From assembly GCA_963724665.1 (NCBI GenBank), contig CAVRVH010000007.1, forward strand, positions 1,116,001 to 1,180,000: 64,000 nucleotides of DNA. The letters are read 5' to 3'. Made by a program: the position numbers and the translations under genes. This stretch comes from DASUPK01 sp963724665 (GTDB lineage: Bacteria > Actinomycetota > Thermoleophilia > Solirubrobacterales > 70-9). The notes below the pieces were generated by a model, which was not told where the DNA came from, made no database searches, and saw only the letters and a list, made by a program, of their open reading frames with translations. Below are positions 17,001-24,059 of the stretch, piece by piece; the first letter of the stretch is position 1, and every line of letters starts with the position of its first letter.

Positions 17001-17023
17001 GCCTCGCGCCTTTCGGCGCGGGC
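17001..17023 (-). terminator. Terminator hairpin after the CNNM gene
   Basis: On the minus strand GCC-CGCGCC-GAAA-GGCGCG-A-GGC: a 9-bp GC stem with one bulge and a GNRA-type tetraloop, 6 nt after the stop codon of the CNNM gene and followed by GTTTAG. The short T-run is typical of weak high-GC intrinsic terminators. Confidence 0.6.
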
Positions 17024-17028
17024 TCGCA

Positions 17029-18321
17029 TCACGCAGATGCTGGGTGGATCCGAACCGCTTCGATCCGGTTCTCACGGACCGATTCGACGCGGATCTCGAA
17101 GCCGTCCGCGGCGATCACGTCGCCGCGCTTCGGCAGCCGCCCGAGCTCTCCGAAGACGTAGCCGCCGATCGAGTTGTAGGCATCGGTGTCCACCGGCAGC
17201 TCGATGCCACGGTCCGCCAGGTCACCGAGAGAGACGTGCCCGCGGACGTACCAGTCGCCGTTCGCGAGCTGTCGCAGCGACCCTGCGAGAGGGTCGGTCT
17301 CGTCCTCGATCTCCCCGACGACTTCCTCGAGGATGTCCTCGACGGTGACGATCCCCTCCGTCCTGCCGTACTCGTCGACGACGACCCCCATCGACGTGCG
17401 CTGCCGTTGGAGCTCGGTGAGCAGGTCGTCGAGCGGCTTGGTCTCGGGGACGATCAGGGCGTCCCTGACGGCCGATTCGATCTTCGCTTCGGGGCCCTCG
17501 TTCATCATCAGCCGGGCCAGCCTCAGCGCATGGACTATGCCGCGAACCCGGTCCGCATTGCCGTCGTCGACCACCACCAGCCGGTTGTGTCCCGACGAGA
17601 TGCAGAGGTTGAGGGCGTCGGAGACGTTTGAGGAGTAGTCGACGGTGACGACGGCCGGGATCGGGGTCATGACCTCCCGTGCCTCCTGCTCGTGGAGGTG
17701 GAATACGCCGCCCAGCATCACCGCCTCCCCGGGGTCGAGCTTGCCTCGGACCGCGGACTGAGAGATCAGCATCTGGAGGTCCTCGGAGGTCGGCTGCTGC
17801 TCGTCGAGCTGCCCGGGCCTCACTCCGAAGAGGCGCGCGACGCCGTTCGACATCCAGGTCAGCGCGACCGTGAACGGCGCGCTCGCTCGCCGGAACCAGC
17901 GCAGCGGAGCCGCGAGCCTCCGGGCGGTGTCCTCCGGTCTGGAGATCGCGAAGAGCTTGGGCGACTGCTCGCCGACAGTGACATGGAGCGCGGTGACGAG
18001 CGTGTACGCGATCGCAACCGAGATGGCCACGGCGACGCCGTGCGAGAGCCCTCCGAAGATCGGCTCGATCAGCTTCGCGACCGCCGGCTCGCCAAGGAAC
18101 CCGATTCCGATCGAGGCCATCGTGATGCCGAGCTGGCAGGCGGACAGGTACTCGTCGATCCGATCAAGCTGCCCCAGGACGGCGGTCGCGCCCTTCGACC
18201 CCTCCGAAGCGAGCTGCTCGACCTTCGACCGCCGCGACCGGACGAGCGCGAACTCCGCGGCCACGAAGACGCCGTTGACGGCGATCAACAGGAACAGCAG
18301 GACGAGTAGGACGGCGCTCAT
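17029..18321 (-). CDS. CNNM/CorC-family (DUF21-CBS-HlyC) membrane protein
   Basis: 430-residue integral membrane protein of the hemolysin C/CNNM family, implicated in Mg2+ (or Co2+) efflux and homeostasis. Residues 1-~195 form the DUF21 domain with about four membrane segments (ALLVLLFLLIAVNGVFVAAE; GVAVAISVAIAYTLVTALHV). Two CBS domains follow (MTPIPAVVTVDYSSNVSDAL; EGIVTVEDILEEVVGEIEDE) and a C-terminal CorC/HlyC domain (~350-425). A hairpin directly follows the gene. Confidence 0.9.
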   Translation of the reverse strand: MSAVLLVLLFLLIAVNGVFVAAEFALVRSRRSKVEQLASEGSKGATAVLGQLDRIDEYLSACQLGITMASIGIGFLGEPAVAKLIEPIFGGLSHGVAVAISVAIAYTLVTALHVTVGEQSPKLFAISRPEDTARRLAAPLRWFRRASAPFTVALTWMSNGVARLFGVRPGQLDEQQPTSEDLQMLISQSAVRGKLDPGEAVMLGGVFHLHEQEAREVMTPIPAVVTVDYSSNVSDALNLCISSGHNRLVVVDDGNADRVRGIVHALRLARLMMNEGPEAKIESAVRDALIVPETKPLDDLLTELQRQRTSMGVVVDEYGRTEGIVTVEDILEEVVGEIEDETDPLAGSLRQLANGDWYVRGHVSLGDLADRGIELPVDTDAYNSIGGYVFGELGRLPKRGDVIAADGFEIRVESVRENRIEAVRIHPASA

Positions 18322-18519
18322 CGTCGCTGCCGGGGATCAGGCTGCCGACACCCGGCCGGCCCGGTCGCGCCCCGATGGGCGCACGTACTTCGAGGGAGGT
18401 CGTCGTCGTTCACAGGCGACGAGCCAAGGCTACCGGACGATATGACGGTGTTTTCGGCGGCGCTTGTGGCGACGCTTGCGGTGCTTCCGCGCCACCGGCG
18501 CTGCCACAAAAAGCGCTGA

Positions 18520-18798
18520 CTACGCCAGGGCTTCGACCTTCTTCGCCAGCTCGAAGTCGTTCTTGGTGATGCCGCCCTCGGAGTGGGTTGAGATCGCCAC
18601 CTCGACCTGGCTCCAGGAGATCGCGATGTCCGGATGGTGGCCCATCTCCTCGGCCGGCCCGACGATCGAGTCGAGGAATTTGACCGAGCCGACGAAGTCC
18701 TCGCGATCGAAGCTCTTGACGATGTACTCGCCCCGCTGTCGCCAACCATCGAGGCCCTTGAGCCCCTCCTTGATCTCCTCGTCGCTCAGAAGTGCCAT
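18520..18798 (-). CDS. phhB: Pterin-4a-carbinolamine dehydratase
   Basis: 92-residue cytoplasmic enzyme that dehydrates 4a-hydroxytetrahydrobiopterin, recycling the pterin cofactor of aromatic hydroxylases. The family signature is intact: EEMGHHPDIAISWSQVEVAI followed by STHSEGGITKND. No phenylalanine hydroxylase gene is nearby, so it may serve another pterin pathway or act as a molybdopterin-related homologue. Its start codon is 9 bp from the divergent BtuF-like gene. Confidence 0.93.
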   Translation of the reverse strand: MALLSDEEIKEGLKGLDGWRQRGEYIVKSFDREDFVGSVKFLDSIVGPAEEMGHHPDIAISWSQVEVAISTHSEGGITKNDFELAKKVEALA

Positions 18799-18807
18799 AT
18801 TCGTTGG

Positions 18808-19713
18808 GTGGGAATCGCGAGCCTTGTCCCGTCCGCGACCGAGATGCTATTCGCCTTGGGCCTGGGCGATCAAGTCGTCGCTGTCACACACGAATGCGAC
18901 TACCCGCCGGAGGCCGAGGGCAAGCGTCATCTGACCCGCAGCCTCGTCCCCGAGGGGCTGTCAGCGGGCGAGATCGACGCGGAGGTGCGGCGGCTGACCG
19001 GGGAGGCACGGCATCTCTACGAGCTCGACGAGCGGACCCTCGCCGAGCTCGAGGTCGATCTGATCGTCACGCAGGCCGTCTGCGAGGTCTGCGCCGTCTC
19101 GTACGACGACGTCATCGCGGTCGCCGGCCGGCTGCCAAGCCGCCCGCAGGTGATCTCCCTCGATCCCTCTAACCTCGCCGAGGTGCTCGCCGACGTACCG
19201 CGGCTGGGCGAAGCCGCCGGAGTCGCGGACCGGGCCGCCGCCCTGCACGAGGATCTCGCTCGGCGCCTGGAGGCAGTTCGCCAAGCCGTCGCCGAAGTCA
19301 GCCGGCCCGCGGTGCTGGCGCTCGAATGGCTCGATCCCCCCTTCATCGGGGGTCACTGGGTGCCCGAGATGATCGAGATCGCCGGAGGACGGGACGTCCT
19401 CGGCGTCGCCGGCGAGAAGTCCCACACCGCCGAATGGGATGAGCTCGCCGCGTCGAGCCCCGACGTCGTCGTGGCGATGCCCTGCGGCTGGGACGCGAGG
19501 CGAGCGCGGTCGGAGGTCGACGCCCACGCGGCCGAGGTGGCCGCCATCGGCGCGGAACGAATCTGGACCGTCGATGCGGCGGCCTCGTTCTCACGACCTG
19601 GACCAAGGCTTGTCGAGGGCACCGAGCTGCTCGCCCACCTGCTCCACCCGGATAGGGTTGCTGCCCCGTTGGGCGTTCCGTTCGAGAGGATCGAGGAGAA
19701 GACATGGGCCTGA
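18808..19713 (+). CDS. BtuF-like cobalamin-binding protein without signal peptide
   Basis: About 301 residues with the periplasmic-binding (PBP type III, Fe/B12) fold. The N-terminus VGIASLVPSATEMLFALGLG and THECDYPPEA match the BtuF/helical-backbone metal receptor family, but there is no signal peptide or lipobox and no permease or ATPase beside it. Members of this group are predicted soluble proteins whose ligand is unsure. I chose GTG 18808 because CATATT (18796-18801) lies 6 nt upstream, matching the leaderless pattern; upstream sequence is antisense to phhB. Its 3' end overlaps the SRPBCC gene by 10 bp. Confidence 0.85.
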   Translation: MGIASLVPSATEMLFALGLGDQVVAVTHECDYPPEAEGKRHLTRSLVPEGLSAGEIDAEVRRLTGEARHLYELDERTLAELEVDLIVTQAVCEVCAVSYDDVIAVAGRLPSRPQVISLDPSNLAEVLADVPRLGEAAGVADRAAALHEDLARRLEAVRQAVAEVSRPAVLALEWLDPPFIGGHWVPEMIEIAGGRDVLGVAGEKSHTAEWDELAASSPDVVVAMPCGWDARRARSEVDAHAAEVAAIGAERIWTVDAAASFSRPGPRLVEGTELLAHLLHPDRVAAPLGVPFERIEEKTWA

Positions 19714-20441
19714 ACTGGGCTGAGCACACCGTCGAGATCGACGCTCCAATCGAGACCTGCTTCGGGGCGATCATCGACTACGAGACGTTCCCCAAGTGGC
19801 AGGGCGCCGTCGTCGACACTGAGGTGCTCGACTGGGATTCCAAGGGCCGCGGCAAGCGTGTCCGCCTCTTCATCGACGCCAAGGTGCGCAAGGTCGACTA
19901 CACGCTCGACTACAGCTACGACGAGCCCGAGCGAATCGAGTGGGACTTCGTCGAAGGGAACGGCATCAACGGCGCCGACGGCCATTACCTGTTCGAAGAC
20001 CTCGGTGGCGATCGGACCCGCGCGACCTACAAGCTCGGGCTCGAGGTCGGCATCCCGCTGCCCGGCCCGGTCGCCCGGCGGGCGCACAAGACGACCCTGA
20101 AGGGCTCTGTCGACGATCTGAAGAAGGAGGCGGAACGACGCGCCGCCTCCTCGCGCCGCGCCGAGGCAGCCAACGGCAGCGCCGCGGAGAACCGCGAGGC
20201 GAAGCTGGCGGAGAAAGCCGGCATCAAGTCCACCGCCCCCCGCGCCGCGCCCCCGCCCCCGGCCGAACCGGAGGACTGGGCAACGAACGACGGCTCGACC
20301 TCCCTGGTCGAGCTGCCGGTCAAGGTCGCGGGCCGCGCGGCGGGCGTCGGGTTCGGGGTGGCGCGCAGGGCTGTCGGCGCCGGCCTCGGAGTCGCCGGCG
20401 CTGTGACGGACAGGCTGCGCCGTCTAGCCGGCGACCGCTAA
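19704..20441 (+). CDS. SRPBCC-family lipid-binding-like protein
   Basis: 245 residues. Residues 1-~145 are a START/Bet v1-like (SRPBCC, polyketide cyclase) domain: HTVEIDAPIETCFGAIIDYE, FPKWQGAVVDTEVLD, and WDFVEGNGINGADGHYLFED. The C-terminal ~100 residues are Ala/Glu/Arg-rich helix followed by a Gly/Ala-rich amphipathic tail (VKVAGRAAGVGFGVARRAVG), which could contact membrane. The ATG has GAGGAGAAG upstream and overlaps the preceding gene by 10 bp, so the two are probably cotranscribed. The 3' end overlaps the convergent rhomboid gene by 18 bp. Confidence 0.85.
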   Translation: MGLNWAEHTVEIDAPIETCFGAIIDYETFPKWQGAVVDTEVLDWDSKGRGKRVRLFIDAKVRKVDYTLDYSYDEPERIEWDFVEGNGINGADGHYLFEDLGGDRTRATYKLGLEVGIPLPGPVARRAHKTTLKGSVDDLKKEAERRAASSRRAEAANGSAAENREAKLAEKAGIKSTAPRAAPPPPAEPEDWATNDGSTSLVELPVKVAGRAAGVGFGVARRAVGAGLGVAGAVTDRLRRLAGDR

Positions 20442-21269
20442 CGCCCCGGCGAAGGTCGCCACGATCAAGAACAGGATCCCGGCGATCTCCAGCGTGTAGC
20501 CGGGCCGGCCGCTCATCCGCCGCTCGACGAAGATCACTAGAAGCGCGGCGACTCCTCCGCCGATGAGGCCGCCGATGTGACCGCCGATGGAGATCCCGGG
20601 GATCGAGAAGGTGAGCACCAGGTTGAGCACGACGAAGAGCCCGAACTGCTGGGCGAGCTGCTCGACACCGCGGCCTCGCGCGACGACGATCACACCGGCC
20701 ATCAGGCCGAAGATCGCGCCGGAGGCCCCGACCGTGACCGTGTTCGGATCGAGGATCAGGGCGCCGAGCGAGCCGGCGATCAGGGAGACGAAGTAGATGC
20801 CGAGGAACCGCGGCGTCCCGATGCCCGGTTCGAGGATGCTGCCCGCGATGTAGAGGACGTACATGTTGAGCGCCAAGTGGAGGAACCCGGCGTGCAGGAA
20901 GCCGCCTGTGATCACCCGCCACCAGTCCCCGTTCGCGATGCCGGGGCCGTACAGGCCCGCGTCGTGGATCACCGACCCCCCGCCGCTGAACTGCCCCGCC
21001 CCGCCGCCGACCAACTCGATCAGGAAGACGATCACGTTGATCGCGATCAGGGCGATCGTCGCCGGCATCTTCCCGGCGGTGGGGCTGAACGCCCCCTGGC
21101 CGACCCGGACCTTGGTCGTCTGCCGCGCGCACTCCGGGCAGCGCATGCCGACCGAAGTCGAGGTCATGCACTCCGGGCAGATCGGCCGCCCGCAGTTCGA
21201 GCAGGAGACGCCGGTCTCCCGGTTCGGATGCCGGTAGCAGGTCTGCCGTTGCGTCTGGGTGGCCTCCAT
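20424..21269 (-). CDS. Rhomboid intramembrane serine protease with N-terminal zinc ribbon
   Basis: 281 residues. A CxxC/CxxC zinc finger (CYRHPNRETGVSCSNCGRPI, then CPECM and CPECA) precedes the six-helix rhomboid core. The catalytic serine is in VGASGAIFGLMAG and the catalytic histidine in SIGGHIGGLIGG; the loop HAGFLHLALNMYVLY is the usual L1/TM2 motif. This architecture is common in actinobacteria. The ATG has TACGCT (21278-21283) 8 nt upstream and no ribosome binding site, so it appears leaderless. Confidence 0.93.
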   Translation of the reverse strand: MEATQTQRQTCYRHPNRETGVSCSNCGRPICPECMTSTSVGMRCPECARQTTKVRVGQGAFSPTAGKMPATIALIAINVIVFLIELVGGGAGQFSGGGSVIHDAGLYGPGIANGDWWRVITGGFLHAGFLHLALNMYVLYIAGSILEPGIGTPRFLGIYFVSLIAGSLGALILDPNTVTVGASGAIFGLMAGVIVVARGRGVEQLAQQFGLFVVLNLVLTFSIPGISIGGHIGGLIGGGVAALLVIFVERRMSGRPGYTLEIAGILFLIVATFAGALAVAG

Positions 21270-21293
21270 GGCCAGCCAGCGTAGATCAGTGGA

Positions 21294-22010
21294 TTACTCG
21301 ACAGTCGCGCTGAGCAGCACCGGACTCGTCGGCGAAGTCTCTCCCGGATGCGGCTCGAGGGTGACCATCACCTTCGTGCCCTTGCCGAGGTGACCGTCGA
21401 CCGCCGTCATCGCGCGGCCGGAGCTATCCGGGATGAAGTTCGAGGACGGCTGCAGATTCGAGCCTTGGGCGACCCACACCTGGTAGACCTCTCGCCCGGT
21501 CAGCTGGTGCTTCAGTCCGTGGAGGTCGAGCATCGATGACGTGTCGCCGATCGCGAGGGTGCCGCCGATCCCCTTCTGCGCCACCACCGGAACGGTCGAT
21601 TCCCCTCCCCCGTTACCGCTCTCGTCGGCGACCAGGTAGCCGCCGACTCCGGCGCCGACGATCGCCAGCCCCGCCAGTCCCACCGCGGGTCGCATCAGCA
21701 GCCCGCGAAGACCTCGGCGCTCGCGCCGTGCCGTCGCTTCCTGGCCGGCCCGAGCCCCGGTCAGCTCGCCCTGCTTCGCCTCGGCCTCCTTGCGGACGAC
21801 CGCCAGCACGCGCTCGCGCAGCTCCGGCGGCGACTCGAGCTGCTGGACGGACTCGCCGAGCACCGCGACCGCGGGGGCGAGCGCCTCGAGCTCTCTCGTG
21901 CAGCGCGCGCAACTCGGGGCGTGAGCCTCTACGGCGGCGGCGTCACGGGGGTCGAGGGCGCCCAGCGAGTAGGCGACCAGGTCGTCTCTATCGGGGTGTT
22001 CGCCGATCAC
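21294..22010 (-). CDS. RskA-type anti-sigma factor
   Basis: 238 residues. The N-terminal ~75 residues are a zinc-finger anti-sigma domain (VEAHAPSCARCTREL, HxxxCxxC), followed by one membrane helix (LLMRPAVGLAGLAIVGAGVG) and an extracellular RskA domain (residues ~140-235: GLKHQLTGREVYQVWVAQGS). It overlaps the upstream ECF sigma gene by 4 bp (ATGA), the usual sigma/anti-sigma arrangement. In the family, stress-induced proteolysis of the membrane protein frees the sigma factor; a rhomboid gene lies just downstream but its involvement is only suggestion. Confidence 0.92.
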   Translation of the reverse strand: MIGEHPDRDDLVAYSLGALDPRDAAAVEAHAPSCARCTRELEALAPAVAVLGESVQQLESPPELRERVLAVVRKEAEAKQGELTGARAGQEATARRERRGLRGLLMRPAVGLAGLAIVGAGVGGYLVADESGNGGGESTVPVVAQKGIGGTLAIGDTSSMLDLHGLKHQLTGREVYQVWVAQGSNLQPSSNFIPDSSGRAMTAVDGHLGKGTKVMVTLEPHPGETSPTSPVLLSATVE

Positions 22011-22579
22011 CAGGCCTCCGCGAGGTTCGCCCTGATCTTGTCCATGCCGAGCCGCATCCGGCCCTTCACGGTGCCGAGCGGCTCATTCAGCATCTCCGCG
22101 ATCTCCGAGTGGCTGAAGCCGCCGAAGTAGGCGAGCTGGATCACCCGAGACTGATCCTCGGGAAGGTCCTTGATCGCACCGCGAACCTCTCTGGCCGTTT
22201 CGCGGCGAAGGGCCTCGGTGTCGGTGAGCTCCTCGGAGGGACTGCGCTCGAGCAGCTCCTGGCCGCCCGCCGCCAGCTTGGGCGAGCGGCCGGACTCCTT
22301 GCGGAGCAGGTCGATCGCGCGGTTGCGGACGATGCCGAGGGTCCACGCCCTGACGCTGCCGCGGGCGCGGTCGTAGCGCGCGCCGCTGCGCCAGATCGAG
22401 AGGAGCGCCTCCTGGGTGACGTCCTCAGCGGCCGTCCGGCTACCGACGATCCGGTAGGCGAGCGAGTAGGCGGCTCCCGAGTGCCGGTCGTAGAAGATCT
22501 CGAAGGCGAGCGGGTCCTCGCGCGCGACCAGAGGCATCAGGTCCTCGTCCGCGAGGCGCTGGATCTCCGCCCGGGTCAT
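22007..22579 (-). CDS. ECF sigma factor (SigK-like)
   Basis: 190-residue extracytoplasmic-function sigma factor. Region 2 is seen in FEIFYDRHSGAAYSLAYRIV and EDVTQEALLSIWRSGARYDR; region 4 in LPEDQSRVIQLAYFGGFSHS and EIAEMLNEPLGTVKGRMRLG. Paired with the RskA-type anti-sigma factor downstream by a 4-bp overlap. A GGGAG ribosome binding site lies 8 nt before the ATG. Autoregulation is likely, but I could not identify its promoter motif in the 91-bp gap to the divergent DUF4383 gene. Confidence 0.93.
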   Translation of the reverse strand: MTRAEIQRLADEDLMPLVAREDPLAFEIFYDRHSGAAYSLAYRIVGSRTAAEDVTQEALLSIWRSGARYDRARGSVRAWTLGIVRNRAIDLLRKESGRSPKLAAGGQELLERSPSEELTDTEALRRETAREVRGAIKDLPEDQSRVIQLAYFGGFSHSEIAEMLNEPLGTVKGRMRLGMDKIRANLAEAW

Positions 22580-22670
22580 CTCGTCGGCTCCCGGTGATCT
22601 ACTTGATGACCTCCCACGAACATGGCTACGAGCGGTTCACGCAAACGGATCAGGCTGCAAGGAGGTAGCG

Positions 22671-23111
22671 ATGGATGAAGCAAGTCCCGCCAGGCTGTAC
22701 TGCCTGCTGGTTGGTGGAGTGCTGGTCATCGCCGGGATCATCGGCTTCTTCTACGAGGCGAGCTTCGCCACCGGGGATTCGATCAGAACTCAAGACGTCT
22801 TCGGGGTCCTGTCGGTCAACGGCTGGCACAACGTCGTGCACATCGCGATCGGGGCGCTGTTGCTCGTCTGCGCCGGATCGGCGGCCCGGCCTGCCGCGCT
22901 CTTCGTCGGGGTCCTCTACATCGTCCTCTGCGCTATGGGGTTCATCGCGACCAGCCATGGCGGCATCGACTTCGTGGCCAAGGACGACGTGCTGATCAAG
23001 CTCGTCCCGGTCAACAACGAGGACAACGTGCTGCACCTGATCCTGGGGATCACGGGCGTGATCGCGTACTTCGCGTCTCGCGCACCCACAAGGACGGCCG
23101 CGGCTACCTAG
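22671..23111 (+). CDS. DUF4383 membrane protein
   Basis: 146 residues with four predicted membrane segments (LYCLLVGGVLVIAGIIGFFY; VVHIAIGALLLVCAGSA; ALFVGVLYIVLCAMGFIA; VLHLILGITGVIAYFA) and conserved Asn/His positions (NGWHNVVHI, EDNVLHLILG) typical of DUF4383. Function unknown. It is divergent from the ECF sigma gene and has a strong AAGGAGG, so it is a candidate target of that sigma factor. Confidence 0.85.
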   Translation: MDEASPARLYCLLVGGVLVIAGIIGFFYEASFATGDSIRTQDVFGVLSVNGWHNVVHIAIGALLLVCAGSAARPAALFVGVLYIVLCAMGFIATSHGGIDFVAKDDVLIKLVPVNNEDNVLHLILGITGVIAYFASRAPTRTAAAT

Positions 23112-23115
23112 CTGG

Positions 23116-23484
23116 TCAATCGATGCGGTTGCGGACCTGGTCTCGGACCTGATCGGCGATATCCGTGACCTGGTCCGCCAGCTCCGAGAGGCGGGAGGGC
23201 TTCTTGCCGCCTCGGCGGCGAAGCTCTACAAGAACCAACCCGCCGGCAGCCACCCCGCCGGCGGCGATCGCGGCGGCGGGGCGAACCCAGTTACGAGGAT
23301 CGCGCAGAGAGCGGAGCTCGGACTCGGAGAGCTCCTCCGCCCAGGCGGAAAGCTCTTCGGCTGCCGCTTCGGTGACCGCGCTCAGGGTCTCCTCGAGCCG
23401 GCCGGAGAGATTCTCCGGAGGCTCGATAGGCCGCAGCGCCGAGCGCAGCAGTGTCTCGACGTCGCCGGGAGTCTCAGCCGCCAT
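23116..23484 (-). CDS. Putative membrane partner of the second ECF sigma factor
   Basis: 122 residues. An acidic N-terminal region (ETLLRSALRPIEPPENLSGR, then LEETLSAVTEAAAEELSAWA) precedes one membrane segment (AAAIAAGGVAAGGLVLVELR) and a basic/helical tail (ELADQVTDIADQVRDQVRNR). It overlaps the ECF sigma gene by 11 bp. No zinc-finger anti-sigma motif is visible, so an anti-sigma role is inferred only from position and topology. Confidence 0.75.
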   Translation of the reverse strand: MAAETPGDVETLLRSALRPIEPPENLSGRLEETLSAVTEAAAEELSAWAEELSESELRSLRDPRNWVRPAAAIAAGGVAAGGLVLVELRRRGGKKPSRLSELADQVTDIADQVRDQVRNRID

Positions 23485-24040
23485 TGACGCTCATCTCCTC
23501 CTCGAGTTGCTTGATCGCCCGGTGAATCAGCACCTTGGTCGCGCCGTCCGAGCGGCCGAGTGAGCGGGCGATCTCCCGGTTGTCCATGCCGAGGGCAAAC
23601 CGCATGATCAGGGCGTCTCGGCGGTCGTCCGGAAGGTGCTGGAGGTGCTCCATCACGCTCTTCAGCTCCTCTCGCCCCTCGACGATCCGCTCAGTGCCGT
23701 GCGGCGCTGCGATCGGCTCGGACTCGTCGAGAACCCGCTGCGGGCGGCGGGCCCGGTCTCGGTGGTAGTTGGAGGCGAGGTTGTGCGCGATGCGGATGAG
23801 CCAGGGACGCAGCGGGCGCCCGTTCGACTCCCGGCGGGCGCGCTCGAAGTGCCGGTACGCCTGGAGGAAGGCCTGCTCGGTGACGTCCTCGGCGTCGTGG
23901 TGGTTGCCGACGCGGTAGTAGGAGTACGAATAGACGTCGCGCAGGTGGTCGCGATAGAGCTGCTCGAAGGCGCGATCCAGCTCTGCTTTCGACTCCCTGG
24001 GCTCGCCGTTGTTAGCGGCGACCTTCTCCTCATCGGACAC
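23474..24040 (-). CDS. ECF-type sigma-70 factor
   Basis: 188 residues. Region 2: LDRAFEQLYRDHLRDVYSYS and DAEDVTEQAFLQAYRHFERA; region 4: LPDDRRDALIMRFALGMDNR and EIARSLGRSDGATKVLIHRA. It starts at GTG 24040, with TACGCT (24047-24052) 6 nt upstream and no ribosome binding site: leaderless. The overlapping downstream gene encodes a one-helix membrane protein. This is the second ECF locus within 2 kb, separated from the first by the DUF4383 gene. Confidence 0.92.
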   Translation of the reverse strand: MSDEEKVAANNGEPRESKAELDRAFEQLYRDHLRDVYSYSYYRVGNHHDAEDVTEQAFLQAYRHFERARRESNGRPLRPWLIRIAHNLASNYHRDRARRPQRVLDESEPIAAPHGTERIVEGREELKSVMEHLQHLPDDRRDALIMRFALGMDNREIARSLGRSDGATKVLIHRAIKQLEEEMSVNGG

Positions 24041-24059
24041 AGATCAAGCGTACTCGCGA

